From: Sediminicoccus sp. KRV36
GTDB taxonomy: Bacteria; Pseudomonadota; Alphaproteobacteria; Acetobacterales; Acetobacteraceae
Length of the DNA stretch: 64,000 nt
Assembly (NCBI RefSeq): GCF_023243115.1
Contig: NZ_CP085081.1
Coordinates: 2,232,001 to 2,296,000 of the forward strand
Direction of reading: 5' to 3'
Positions 42,665-51,228 of this stretch are shown one piece after another. Each line of letters starts with the position of its first letter. Positions within the stretch are counted from its first letter, which is position 1. The notes beneath the pieces were generated by a model. It worked only from the letters and a program-made list of their open reading frames with translations. It was not told the DNA's origin and searched no databases. Both the position numbers and the translations under genes were made by a program.

Positions 42665-43860
42665 GGCCCCCAGGCGAAGAAATCGCCGCCCTCGCGCCGC
42701 AGGAAATTCGCGATGACCATGCGATGCACCTCGGAGGCGCCATCCACCAGCCGCGCCTGCCGGGCATAGCGATACATCCACTCGACGGGCGTGTCCTTCG
42801 AGTAGCCGCGGGCGCCCAGCAGCTGGATCGCGGTATCGGCGGCACGGTGCAGCGCATCAGCGGCGACGATCTTGGCGATGCTGACTTCCTTGCGGGCGAA
42901 ATCCCCCTGGTCGAGCTTCCAGGCGGCGCGCATCGTCAGCAGGCGCGCGATGTCGAGCTGCATCGCGGCCTCACCCACCATCATCTGCACGCTTTCCTTG
43001 TCGGCCAGCTTCTGGCCGAAGGCGTGGCGTTCCTCGATGCGGGCCATGGCGATTTCGAGGGCACGGCGGCCCATGCCGGTCCAGCGCATGCAATGGGTGA
43101 GGCGCGCGGGGCCGAGGCGGATCTGCGTCATCTTCAGGCCATCGCCCACACCCATCAGGATGTTCTCGTCGGCGACTTCCAGGCCATCGAAGGTGATCTC
43201 GCAATGGCCGCCATGTTCCTCGGGGCCCATGATCGGGATGCGACGCTCGATCTTCCAGCCGGGCTGGTCGGCGTGGAACAGGAAGGCCGTCAGTCCCTTG
43301 CGCGGATCATCGCTGGTGCGGGCCATGACGATGAAATGCCTGCTCTCGCCGGCACCGGTGATGAACCACTTGCGGCCGTGAATCCGCCAGCGATCATTGC
43401 CCGCGCGCTCGGCATAGGTTTTCGTCATGCCGGGGTCGCTGCCGGCGCCCTCGGGCTCGGTCATGGCGAAGCTGGACTGCACCTCGCCGCGCACCACCGG
43501 CATCATCCACCATTTTTTCTGCGCGGGTGTGCCGACCTTGTTCAGCACCATCATGTTGCCGTCATCGGGGGCGGCCGAGTTGAAGCAGACGGGGCCGAAG
43601 ATGGAGCGGTTCATCTCCTCGTAGCAGGCGGCCATGCCGGTGAAGGGCAGGCCCTGGCCGCCGATATCCTCGGGCAATTGCAGGCACCAGAGGCCCGCTG
43701 CCTTCACCTCGGCGCGCAGCGTCTTCAGCAGGCCAGGGGCGATGTTCTCATGCGCGTCATAGCTGGCGCGGTCGGCCTCCAGCGGGATCAGCCGGTCATT
43801 GACGAAGGCGCGAACGGCCTGGCGCTTGGCTTCGCTTCGGGCGTCGAGGGTGAAGTCCAT
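42661..43860 (-). CDS. Acyl-CoA dehydrogenase family enzyme, ACAD10/11- and LvaC-like
   Basis: A 399-residue FAD enzyme. The N-domain carries FNSAAPDDGNMMVLNKVGT, the APDxGNM signature of the ACAD10/ACAD11 group, then FAMTEPEGAGSDP (FAD/CoA contacts) and WFITGAG. The C-domain has ERHAFGQKLADKESVQ, QLLGARGYSKDTPVEWMYRYARQARLVDG. In that group the enzyme eliminates phosphate from a 4-phosphoacyl-CoA and rehydrates to the 3-hydroxy ester. It is followed with overlap by the kinase gene. Confidence 0.9.
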   Translation of the reverse strand: MDFTLDARSEAKRQAVRAFVNDRLIPLEADRASYDAHENIAPGLLKTLRAEVKAAGLWCLQLPEDIGGQGLPFTGMAACYEEMNRSIFGPVCFNSAAPDDGNMMVLNKVGTPAQKKWWMMPVVRGEVQSSFAMTEPEGAGSDPGMTKTYAERAGNDRWRIHGRKWFITGAGESRHFIVMARTSDDPRKGLTAFLFHADQPGWKIERRIPIMGPEEHGGHCEITFDGLEVADENILMGVGDGLKMTQIRLGPARLTHCMRWTGMGRRALEIAMARIEERHAFGQKLADKESVQMMVGEAAMQLDIARLLTMRAAWKLDQGDFARKEVSIAKIVAADALHRAADTAIQLLGARGYSKDTPVEWMYRYARQARLVDGASEVHRMVIANFLRREGGDFFAWGP

Positions 43861-43885
43861 CTGCGTGGTCTTTCAGAGAGGATTG

Positions 43886-44623
43886 TCAGAGGGCATTGAT
43901 ACTGTGGCCGCCATCCACGGTGATGACGCTGCCTGTCATATGCGCGCCGGCCCTGGATGCCAGCAGCAGCAGCGGACCATCCAGATCCTCGGGCGTGCCC
44001 AGGCGGCGCTGCGGAATGCGCTTGATCATCGCCTGCCCGCCCTCGGAGGCGAAGAATGCGGCGTTGATGTCGGAGGCGATGTAACCTGGTGCGATGGCAT
44101 TCACCCGTATGTCGTGCCGCGCGAGTTCAACGGCCATCTGCCGCGTGAGTTGCAACAGCCCGGCCTTGGCGGCGGTATATCCCGCGACACCGGGGATGAT
44201 GCGGCTGCCCAGCACCGATGCGATGTTGATGATGGAGCCGCCCGATTTGCGCGCCACCATGCAGCGGGCCGCCGCCTGGCCCACCAGGAAGGCGCCGCGC
44301 AGATTGATGGAGAGCACCTGGTCGAACTCGGCGGCGGTGTGATCGAGGAACGGCCTGGTCGCGGCAATGCCGGCATTATTCACCAGGATGTCGCAATCGG
44401 GTGCCGCTTCGAAGGCGGCGGCGATGCTGGCTTCATCCTGCACATCCAGGCGGATGGCCTGCGCTTCCTTGCCGAGTTCAGCCGCCAGTTGCGCGCAGGC
44501 CTCCACACGCCGGGCCGCGAGCACGACCTCGGCGCCGGCCGAATGCAACAGGCGGGCGAAATGCGCGCCAAGCAGGCCCGAAGCCCCGGTGATGAGGGCC
44601 TTGCGCCCCCGCAGCGAAAACAT
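43886..44623 (-). CDS. SDR family oxidoreductase, LvaD-like position
   Basis: 245 residues. TGASGLLGAHFARL (residues 12-25) binds NAD(P); NNAG is near 88, the catalytic Ser in INIASVLGS, and Tyr/Lys in GYTAAKAGLLQ. The ending TGSVITVDGGHSINAL is typical of classical SDRs. Placed first among the CoA enzymes, it may interconvert a 4-keto- and 4-hydroxyacyl-CoA, as LvaD does. It lies 25 bp before the dehydrogenase gene and 55 bp after the TctC gene. Confidence 0.85.
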   Translation of the reverse strand: MFSLRGRKALITGASGLLGAHFARLLHSAGAEVVLAARRVEACAQLAAELGKEAQAIRLDVQDEASIAAAFEAAPDCDILVNNAGIAATRPFLDHTAAEFDQVLSINLRGAFLVGQAAARCMVARKSGGSIINIASVLGSRIIPGVAGYTAAKAGLLQLTRQMAVELARHDIRVNAIAPGYIASDINAAFFASEGGQAMIKRIPQRRLGTPEDLDGPLLLLASRAGAHMTGSVITVDGGHSINAL

Positions 44624-44678
44624 GTCCTGGCGCCTCCCGTGTTCTTCCCGGCGAAGATCAGCGGTGGCACCCCGATGG

Positions 44679-45641
44679 TCAACCCGGCGTGATGCGGGCC
44701 ACGATGGGGGCCCAGCGCGCCACCTCGGCCGCGATGTGGCGCGCGGCGGCTTCCGCACTCGGATCGGCCCAGGTCTCGACATTGGCGGTGAGCAGCCGGG
44801 CCTTCACGGCGGGGTCGGCCACGGCGGCCAAGGCCGCGGCGCTGATGGCACGGCGGGCTTCCTCCGGCCCGCCCGGGCGCGTGAACAGCACCTGCCAGGC
44901 GGTCAGGTCATAGCCGGGCAGGGCGGAGGCGATGGGCGGCAATCCGGGGGCAAGGGCCGAAGCCTCGGCACTGGTCACGGCGATGGGCTTCAGCTTGCCG
45001 TCGCGGATCAGCGGCATCATCAGCGTCGGGCTGTCGATCGAGAAATTCATGCGTCCCGCCAGCAGGTCCTGCACGGCGGCGGCGGCGGTGCGGTAGGGCA
45101 CGATGGTGAATTGCGTGCCGGAGAGCTGCTTGAACAACTCGCCCGCCAGGTGATTGGTGGCGCCGGGATTGGCCGAGCCGAAATTCGCTCGGTCACCTTG
45201 CGCGCGCAGCCAGGCGAGCAGCGCGGGCAGGTCATTCGCGGGCACATCGGGGTGCACCGCCAGCACGAAGGGCTGCCGGCCGATACCGGCGATGGGCACG
45301 AAATCCGTCACCGGATCATGCGGGAAATTCGGATAGACGGCGCGCATCACCGGATGGTTGTTGGTACCGATGAACATCGTGCCACCGTCATTGGCCGCGC
45401 GGTGGAAGGCGGCCGCCCCCACCGTGCTGCCGGCGCCCACGACATTCTCCGGGATGATGGGCTGGCCGATCTGCGCCTGCATGCCCTCGGCCAGGATGCG
45501 GCCCACCACATCGGTCACGCCGGCGACACCGACCGGGATGATCATGCGCAGGGGCCGGGTGAATTGCGCCCGCGCCACGATGGGTTGCACCGCGAAGGGC
45601 AGGAGGGTTGCGGTGGCAAGGAGTTGGCGGCGTTGCGGCAT
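44679..45641 (-). CDS. TctC/Bug family tripartite tricarboxylate receptor, operon-leading
   Basis: 320 residues with signal peptide (MPQRRQLLATATLLPFAVQPIVARA). The core reads RPLRMIIPVGVAGVTDVVGRI, PIIPENVVGAGSTVGAAAF, FTIVPYRTAAAAVQDLLAGRMNFSID. An AGAGAGG site precedes ATG 45641. Bug receptors bind short carboxylates, so this one may present the acid degraded by the following SDR/ACAD/kinase genes. It is divergent from the NMT1-like gene. Confidence 0.9.
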   Translation of the reverse strand: MPQRRQLLATATLLPFAVQPIVARAQFTRPLRMIIPVGVAGVTDVVGRILAEGMQAQIGQPIIPENVVGAGSTVGAAAFHRAANDGGTMFIGTNNHPVMRAVYPNFPHDPVTDFVPIAGIGRQPFVLAVHPDVPANDLPALLAWLRAQGDRANFGSANPGATNHLAGELFKQLSGTQFTIVPYRTAAAAVQDLLAGRMNFSIDSPTLMMPLIRDGKLKPIAVTSAEASALAPGLPPIASALPGYDLTAWQVLFTRPGGPEEARRAISAAALAAVADPAVKARLLTANVETWADPSAEAAARHIAAEVARWAPIVARITPG

Positions 45642-45720
45642 GGAATGGCCTCTCTTGGCGGTCGGTGTGGTGTGGCGCACGATGCAGGCTTTAGGAATGC
45701 TCGCTCTCGGGATGCAAGCC

Positions 45721-46635
45721 ATGCGCCAGATCACCCTGCAGGAGCCCTTCCGGGCCGTCTTCTATGCGCCTTTCTATGCCGCACTCGCGCGCAATGCCTA
45801 TGCGGCGCAGGGGCTGGGCGTCACCGTGCTGGCGGGAACGCAGCCTTCGCTCGCCAAGGACTCCGTTTTGAGCGGCGTGGCGCATCTCGCCTGGGGCGGG
45901 CCCATGCGCATCCTGCTCGCGCATGATGCGGATGCAGCCTCGCCACTGCGCAATTTCGGGGCGGCGATCCTGGGCGATCCCTTCTTCCTCATCGGCCGCG
46001 CGCCACGTCCGCATTTCCACCTCGCGGAGCTGGCCGGCATGACGCTCGGCACCGTGAGCGAGGTGCCGACACCCTGGTGGACCTTGCAGGATGACATCCG
46101 CCGCGCCGGGCTTGATCCCGCCAGCATCACGCGCGTGACGGACCAGCCCATGGCGGCCAATGCGGCGGCGGTGGCGGAGGGGCGCCTGGATGTGGCGCAG
46201 CTCTTTGAGCCCTTCGCCAGCCAGATGGCGCGGGACGGCACCGGCCATGTCTGGCATGCGGCCGCTTCGCGTGGGCCCACCAGCTACACGACCTTCTATT
46301 CCACCGCTGCGAATATCGCGGAATACGCGCCCGAATTTCGCGCCATGATCCGCGGCCTCGCCGCCACGCAAAGCTGGTTCATGGCGGCCCCGCCGGAGGC
46401 GATCGCCGCCACCATCGCGGGCTACTTCCCGGCGATGGAGCCCAAGCTGCTGGCCGCCTGCATCGCGCGCTACCGGGCCTTGGGCATCTGGACGGTTGAT
46501 CCGCATTTCCCGGCCGAGAGCTTCAACCGGCTGGAGGCCGCCATGCTCAGCGCGGGCGCCATCCGCCGCGCGCCGGGCTATGCGAATTGCGTGGATGACG
46601 CCATCGTGACGATGGCGCTCGCCGAGAAGAAGTGA
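45721..46635 (+). CDS. NMT1/THI5-like substrate-binding domain protein without a signal peptide
   Basis: 304 residues from ATG 45721, which starts exactly at the domain (ITLQEPFRAVFYAPFYAALARNAYAAQGL, the ABC-type NMT1 opening). Later blocks are VAHLAWGGPMRIL, LAELAGMTLGTVSEVPTPWW and AEGRLDVAQLFEPFA. Further in-frame ATGs at 45712, 45697 and 45682 add no convincing signal peptide, so the protein seems cytoplasmic. It lies 19 bp before leuC and is probably cotranscribed with leuCDB, an odd partner. Start uncertain. Confidence 0.7.
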   Translation: MRQITLQEPFRAVFYAPFYAALARNAYAAQGLGVTVLAGTQPSLAKDSVLSGVAHLAWGGPMRILLAHDADAASPLRNFGAAILGDPFFLIGRAPRPHFHLAELAGMTLGTVSEVPTPWWTLQDDIRRAGLDPASITRVTDQPMAANAAAVAEGRLDVAQLFEPFASQMARDGTGHVWHAAASRGPTSYTTFYSTAANIAEYAPEFRAMIRGLAATQSWFMAAPPEAIAATIAGYFPAMEPKLLAACIARYRALGIWTVDPHFPAESFNRLEAAMLSAGAIRRAPGYANCVDDAIVTMALAEKK

Positions 46636-46654
46636 GCGGCCGCAGGAGGACGCC

Positions 46655-48052
46655 ATGCCCAGCACGATGTTCGACAAGATCTGGGACCGGCACGTCATCG
46701 CCGATCTCGGCGAGGGCTGGTCGCTGCTCTATCTGGACCGCATCCTGGTGCATGATCTGAGTGGCGGGCGTGCCATGGCGGAGCTGGCCGAAGCAGGGCG
46801 CCACGTGGCCGAGCCGCGCAAGGTGTTTGCCACGCCGGACCATGCCGTCTCCACCCTGCCGGGCCGCACCGCCGCCACCTACCCGAAGGGCGAGCGGCTG
46901 CTGAAATCCCTGCGGGAGCGCTGCGCGGCCGAGGGTGTGCGCATGTTCGACCTCAACCAGCCCGGCAATGGCATCGTGCATGTCATCGCACCCGAACTGG
47001 CCATCGTGCTGCCGGGCCTGACGCTGGCCTGTGGAGACAGCCACACCTGCACCAATGGCGGCGTGGGGGCGATGGCCTTCGGCATCGGCGCCAGCGAATT
47101 GGGCCATGCGCTCGCCACGCAGACCCTGCCGCAGCGACGCCCGGGCACCTTCCGCATCCGCTTCGAAGGCACGCGCCCTTTGGGTGTCACGGCCAAGGAC
47201 ATGATCCTCGCCGCCATCGGCCGTTTTGGTGCGGCGGCGGGGACCGGCATGGCGATGGAATATGCCGGCAGCGCCGTCCAGGCGCTGTCGATGGAGGAGC
47301 GGCTGACGCTGTGTAACCTCTCCATCGAGATGGGTGCCAAGGTCGGCATGGTGGCCCCGGATGAGACCACCTTCGCCTACCTGGCCGGCCGCGAATTCGC
47401 GCCCAAGGGTGCCGCCTGGGACGCTGCGCTGCGCGATTGGCGCGCCCTGCCGAGTGACCCCGGCGCGCGCTTCACGCGTGATGAGGTGATCGCGATGGAG
47501 GACATCGCGCCCCAGATCACCTGGGGCACGAGCCCCGAGCAGGTGGCCGCCGTCACCGGCCATGTGCCGAACCTCTCGGAAGCGCCCAATGAGGGCAAGC
47601 GCGCCGCCTGGGAGGCCGCACTGGACTATATGGGCCTGCAACCCGGCCAGAAGCTGGAGGGCACGCGGGTGGACTGGGTGTTCATCGGCTCCTGCACAAA
47701 TTCGCGCCTGTCCGATCTGCGCGCCGCCGCCGATGTGCTGAAGGGCCGCCACAAGGCCGATCACGTCACCGCCTGGGTGGTGCCAGGCAGCGAGACGGTG
47801 AAGGCCGAGGCCGAGGCCGAGGGCCTGCATCTGCGCTTCCAGGAAGCGGGCTTTGAATGGCGCGAGCCCGGCTGCGCGCTGTGCGTCGCCGCCAATGGCG
47901 AGGCGGTGCCCGACGGGGCGCGCTGCGTCTCCACCTCCAACCGCAATTTCGTGGGGCGGCAGGGGACGGGGGCGCGCACGCATCTGGCCTCCCCCGCCAT
48001 GGCGGCGGCCGCGGCGCTGGCGGGCGCCATCGTGGATGTGAGGAGCTTCTGA
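46655..48052 (+). CDS. leuC: 3-isopropylmalate dehydratase large subunit
   Basis: A 465-residue aconitase-family protein. HVIADLGEGWSLLYLDRILVHDL opens it; CGDSHTCTNGGVGAMAFGIGASE (about residues 128-150), FIGSCTNSRLSDL near 345 and GCALCVAANGE near 408 give the three 4Fe-4S cysteines. It isomerises 2- to 3-isopropylmalate in leucine synthesis with LeuD. leuD follows after 1 bp. AGGAGG lies just ahead of the start. Confidence 0.94.
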   Translation: MPSTMFDKIWDRHVIADLGEGWSLLYLDRILVHDLSGGRAMAELAEAGRHVAEPRKVFATPDHAVSTLPGRTAATYPKGERLLKSLRERCAAEGVRMFDLNQPGNGIVHVIAPELAIVLPGLTLACGDSHTCTNGGVGAMAFGIGASELGHALATQTLPQRRPGTFRIRFEGTRPLGVTAKDMILAAIGRFGAAAGTGMAMEYAGSAVQALSMEERLTLCNLSIEMGAKVGMVAPDETTFAYLAGREFAPKGAAWDAALRDWRALPSDPGARFTRDEVIAMEDIAPQITWGTSPEQVAAVTGHVPNLSEAPNEGKRAAWEAALDYMGLQPGQKLEGTRVDWVFIGSCTNSRLSDLRAAADVLKGRHKADHVTAWVVPGSETVKAEAEAEGLHLRFQEAGFEWREPGCALCVAANGEAVPDGARCVSTSNRNFVGRQGTGARTHLASPAMAAAAALAGAIVDVRSF

Positions 48053-48053
48053 C

Positions 48054-48677
48054 ATGCAGGATTTTCAGAGCGTCACCGGCTGCGCCATCCCGCTGATGGA
48101 AGCCAATGTGGATACGGATGTGATCATCCCCATCCAGCGCCTGGTCGGCACTGGCCGCGAGGGGCTGGGCGTGCATGCCTTCGAACGCCGCCGCTATGTG
48201 AGCGAGGGCGTGGACAATCCGGATTTCATCCCCAACCAGGCGCCATATCGCAACAGCCCCATCCTGCTGGCCGCCGAGAATTTCGGCTGCGGCTCCTCGC
48301 GCGAGGGGGCGGTCTGGGCGCTGATGGGCATGGGCGTGCGCTGCGTCATCGCCCCCAGCTTCGGCGACATCTTCTTCTCCAACTGCTTCCAGAACGGGCT
48401 GCTGCCCGTGCAACTCCCCATCGAGGTGGTGCGCCGCATCGCCGAGGAAACCGCGGCGAGCCCCGGCAATGCGCGCACCACGGTGGATCTGGAGCGCCAG
48501 GTGGTCATCACCCCCTCGGGCGAGGCGATCCCCTTCAGCGTGGACCAGCGCAAGCGCGAGGCCATGCTGCACGGGCTGGATGACATCGCGCTGACGATGC
48601 AGCAGGCCGATGCCATCGCCGCCTGGAAAGCCCGCGACAGCGCCGAGCGCGGCTGGGCCTGGGAGAGCGTGGCATGA
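48054..48677 (+). CDS. leuD: 3-isopropylmalate dehydratase small subunit
   Basis: 207 residues, swivel domain of the isopropylmalate isomerase. The family pattern GCAIPLMEANVDTDVIIPIQRL is at the N-terminus. ILLAAENFGCGSSREGAVWALMGMGVRCVIAPSFGDIFFSNCFQNGLLPV (positions about 65-115) contains the GCGSSREHA-like substrate loop, here REGAV. The stop overlaps the leuB start (ATGA). Confidence 0.95.
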   Translation: MQDFQSVTGCAIPLMEANVDTDVIIPIQRLVGTGREGLGVHAFERRRYVSEGVDNPDFIPNQAPYRNSPILLAAENFGCGSSREGAVWALMGMGVRCVIAPSFGDIFFSNCFQNGLLPVQLPIEVVRRIAEETAASPGNARTTVDLERQVVITPSGEAIPFSVDQRKREAMLHGLDDIALTMQQADAIAAWKARDSAERGWAWESVA

Positions 48678-49765
48678 AGGTCCTGGTGCTGCCCGGCGAT
48701 GGCGTGGGCCCCGAGGTCACGGCCGAGGCGGTGCGCGTGCTGCGCTGGTTCGCGGAATATCGCGGCCTCGATCTCACGCTGGTGGAGCGCGATTTCGGCA
48801 TCGTGAACTGGCACAAGCACGGCACGCTGATGCCGGATGAAACCTGGGCGCAGATCGAAGCCACCGATGCCATCCTGTTCGGCGCCACAGGCTCGATTGA
48901 TCAGCAGGGCCTGGTCCCGCCGGAGGAGCGCCGCAAGGGTTCGCTGCTGCGCATGCGCAAGGCGCTGGATCTCTTTGCCAATATGCGCCCCGTGCGGATG
49001 CAGCCCGCGCTGACGGAGGCCAGCCCCTACAAGCCGCGCATTACGGCGGGGGTGGATCTGTGCTTCGTGCGCGAACTCACGGCGGGGATGTATTTCGGCA
49101 CGCCGCGCGGCGTCGAGACGCTGGCCGATGGCACGCGGCGCGGAGTGAACACCCACACCTACACCGAGGCCGAGATTGCCCGCGCGGCGCGCTTCGCCTT
49201 CACCCTGGCCCGCACGCGCCGCAACCATGTGACCAGCGTGGACAAGGCCAATGTGATGGAGGCGGGCGCCTTGTGGCGCGAGATGGTGGGGAAGATCCAC
49301 GCCAGCGAATTTCCCGATGTCGGCTTCGAGAACATGCTGGCGGATAATTGCGCCATCCAGCTGGCGCGCGCGCCGAGGCGCTTCGATGTGGTGGTGACGG
49401 ACAACCTGTTCGGCGATCTGCTGAGCGATGCGGCCGGTGCGATCGTCGGCTCGCTCGGCATGCTGCCCTCGGCCTCGTTGTCGGAGCCGGATGCCGCCGG
49501 CCGACGGCGCGCCCTGTATGAGCCGATCCATGGCTCGGCGCCGGATATCGCGGGGCAGGGGATCGCCAATCCCCTGGGTGCGATCCTCTCGGTGGCGATG
49601 CTGCTGCGCTGGAGTGCGGGCCGCCCGCAGGATGCCGATGCGCTGGAAGCGGCGGTGGAGGCCGCCCTGGCCGGTGGTGCGCGCACCGCCGATATCGCCG
49701 CCCCCGGCGAGGCGGTGATGGGCACGCGCGCCATGGGCGATGCGGTGATCGCCGCCCTCGGATAA
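48674..49765 (+). CDS. leuB: 3-isopropylmalate dehydrogenase
   Basis: A 363-residue beta-decarboxylating dehydrogenase. LPGDGVGPEV at the start, LLRMRKALDLFANMRPV (substrate Arg residues), VRELTAGMYFGTPRG, the catalytic Lys/Asp in VTSVDKANVMEAGALWR and TDNLFGDLLSDAAGAIVGSLGMLPSAS, and YEPIHGSAPDIAGQGIANPLG binding NAD. It oxidises 3-isopropylmalate to the leucine 2-oxo precursor. Related homoisocitrate or tartrate-type enzymes share these motifs; the leuCD context supports LeuB. Confidence 0.92.
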   Translation: MKVLVLPGDGVGPEVTAEAVRVLRWFAEYRGLDLTLVERDFGIVNWHKHGTLMPDETWAQIEATDAILFGATGSIDQQGLVPPEERRKGSLLRMRKALDLFANMRPVRMQPALTEASPYKPRITAGVDLCFVRELTAGMYFGTPRGVETLADGTRRGVNTHTYTEAEIARAARFAFTLARTRRNHVTSVDKANVMEAGALWREMVGKIHASEFPDVGFENMLADNCAIQLARAPRRFDVVVTDNLFGDLLSDAAGAIVGSLGMLPSASLSEPDAAGRRRALYEPIHGSAPDIAGQGIANPLGAILSVAMLLRWSAGRPQDADALEAAVEAALAGGARTADIAAPGEAVMGTRAMGDAVIAALG

Positions 49766-49869
49766 ATAAATGCTGGGCGCGTATCCGTTTCACGCCCTGC
49801 CACGTATCGCCTTCAGTCACATCACGGCGGGCCATCACGGCACGCCAGGTGACCGAAGGAGAGACTGCC

Positions 49870-50151
49870 ATGTTCCGCAAGATTCTTGTTGCCGGCTTCC
49901 TCGCCACCGCCGCCATTTTCAGCGCGCAGGCCGCGACAGGCCCGATGGTGGTGGATGAAGCGCAAAGCCGCTCGGTGATTTACGACATGCCTTCGGCGAA
50001 TATCGTCGGCAGCGCCAATGCGACGGTCAGCGGCAATGCACAGGATCACGACTACATGACGCAGCGCGTGATCACGACGCAGCGCCCGGCGAACATGTAC
50101 GGCTTCGGGCGCGATCAGAACTGGAGCATTCGCGTCGAGAACAACAGCTGA
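49870..50151 (+). CDS. Small exported protein of unknown function
   Basis: 93 residues with a clear signal peptide (MFRKILVAGFLATAAIFSAQA, cut near 21) and an excellent AAGGAGAG site before ATG 49870. The mature part is Asn/Ser/Asp-rich with no Cys; it contains SANIVGSANATVSGNAQDHDYM and MYGFGRDQNW. No family recognised. Two R3 hairpin units follow the stop. Confidence 0.6.
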   Translation: MFRKILVAGFLATAAIFSAQAATGPMVVDEAQSRSVIYDMPSANIVGSANATVSGNAQDHDYMTQRVITTQRPANMYGFGRDQNWSIRVENNS

Positions 50152-50157
50152 CGCACA

Positions 50158-50253
50158 GAGCATGATCCGTGAAGGCGGCTTCGCCGAAGCGGTGAATCAT
50201 TCTCCTCGCCGGGCATGATCCGCGCAGGCGGCTTCGCCGAAGCGGTGCGTCAC
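50158..50253 (+). repeat. Two-unit hairpin element (R3)
   Basis: Two copies 53 bp apart (50161 and 50214) read GCATGATCCG, then GCGGCTTCGCCGAAGCGGTG with a GCTTC-GCC-GAAGC stem. Copy 1 continues GGTGAATCATT; copy 2 diverges to GGTGCGTCACT where the convergent asparaginase stop begins. The flanks match R2 read on its minus strand (CATGATC...GTGAATCATT). Confidence 0.75.
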
Positions 50254-51191
50254 TCGCGCGGCGAGTTCTGCTCCTGATGGATCGCGGTGTGTGGCGTGGC
50301 GCCCGCCCGCCACCACCCGCGATACATCCCCTCCGTGCCGAAGGGCAGCGCCACCTCGCCCTCGGCGTCCACGGCGATCAAGCCGCCGCGCCCGCCCGCT
50401 TCAGGCACGCGGATCAGCGCCACTTCGGCGGTAGCCTCGGCCAGGGATTTGCCGGCCAGGCGCATCAGTGCCGCGATTTCATGCGCGGCGGCGCAGCGCA
50501 TGAAGGCCTCACCCGTCCCGGTGCAGGAAACGGCCACATGCGAATCGGCCCAGGTGCCGGCTCCCAGGATCGGCGTATCGCCCACGCGCCCGGCGCGCTT
50601 GTTGGTCATGCCGCCGGTCGAGGTCGCGGCGGCCAGCATGCCGTTGCGGTCGCGCGCGACGGCGCCGATCGTGCCCATCTTCGCGGGCAGGTCATGATCG
50701 AGTGAGACCGTCTGCGCCGCCTGCGCGGCCAGGAGTTGCTGGCGGCGATGCTCCGTCTCGAAATAGGCCGGTGCTTCGAGAGCAAGCCCCTGGCTTGCCG
50801 CGAAATCATCCGCCGCCTGGCCCGCCAGCAGCAGATGAGGTGTGGCGCGCATCACCGCCTGCGCGGCCAGGATGGGGTTGCGGATGCGCGTGGCGCCCGT
50901 CACGGCGCCGGCCCGGGCGGTGCTGGTCATCAGCGCCGCATCCATCTCGATGCTGCCCGCCGCCGTGAAGGTGCTGCCATGCCCGGCGTTGAAGAGGGGG
51001 CAATCCTCCAGGCTCATCGCGGCGGCGATTACGGCGGCCTCGGCGCTGCCGCCCGCATCGAGGATGGCGCCACCCGCCTGCAGGGCGGCGTGCAGAGCCG
51101 CGCGGAAGGCGGCCTCCTTGTCCGGGGTGAGTTCATCGCGCCGGATGGTGCCGGCGCCGCCATGGATGGCGATGGTCCAGGTGTCTCGCAT
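50250..51191 (-). CDS. Isoaspartyl peptidase/plant-type L-asparaginase
   Basis: 313 residues, Ntn-hydrolase made as a precursor. The N-terminal IHGGAGTIRRDELTP, the FNAGHGSTF block near 70, and the autocleavage/nucleophile Thr in KMGTIGAVARDRNGMLAAATSTGGMTNKRAGRVGD (nucleophile near residue 180, GTIGAVA motif) are intact. The later GTGEAFMR binds substrate. It cleaves beta-aspartyl peptides and asparagine. It is convergent with the preceding gene. Confidence 0.93.
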   Translation of the reverse strand: MRDTWTIAIHGGAGTIRRDELTPDKEAAFRAALHAALQAGGAILDAGGSAEAAVIAAAMSLEDCPLFNAGHGSTFTAAGSIEMDAALMTSTARAGAVTGATRIRNPILAAQAVMRATPHLLLAGQAADDFAASQGLALEAPAYFETEHRRQQLLAAQAAQTVSLDHDLPAKMGTIGAVARDRNGMLAAATSTGGMTNKRAGRVGDTPILGAGTWADSHVAVSCTGTGEAFMRCAAAHEIAALMRLAGKSLAEATAEVALIRVPEAGGRGGLIAVDAEGEVALPFGTEGMYRGWWRAGATPHTAIHQEQNSPRE

Positions 51192-51228
51192 GGGCGAAGG
51201 TTAGCGGGGTTTTGCGCGGTTGCGCAGA

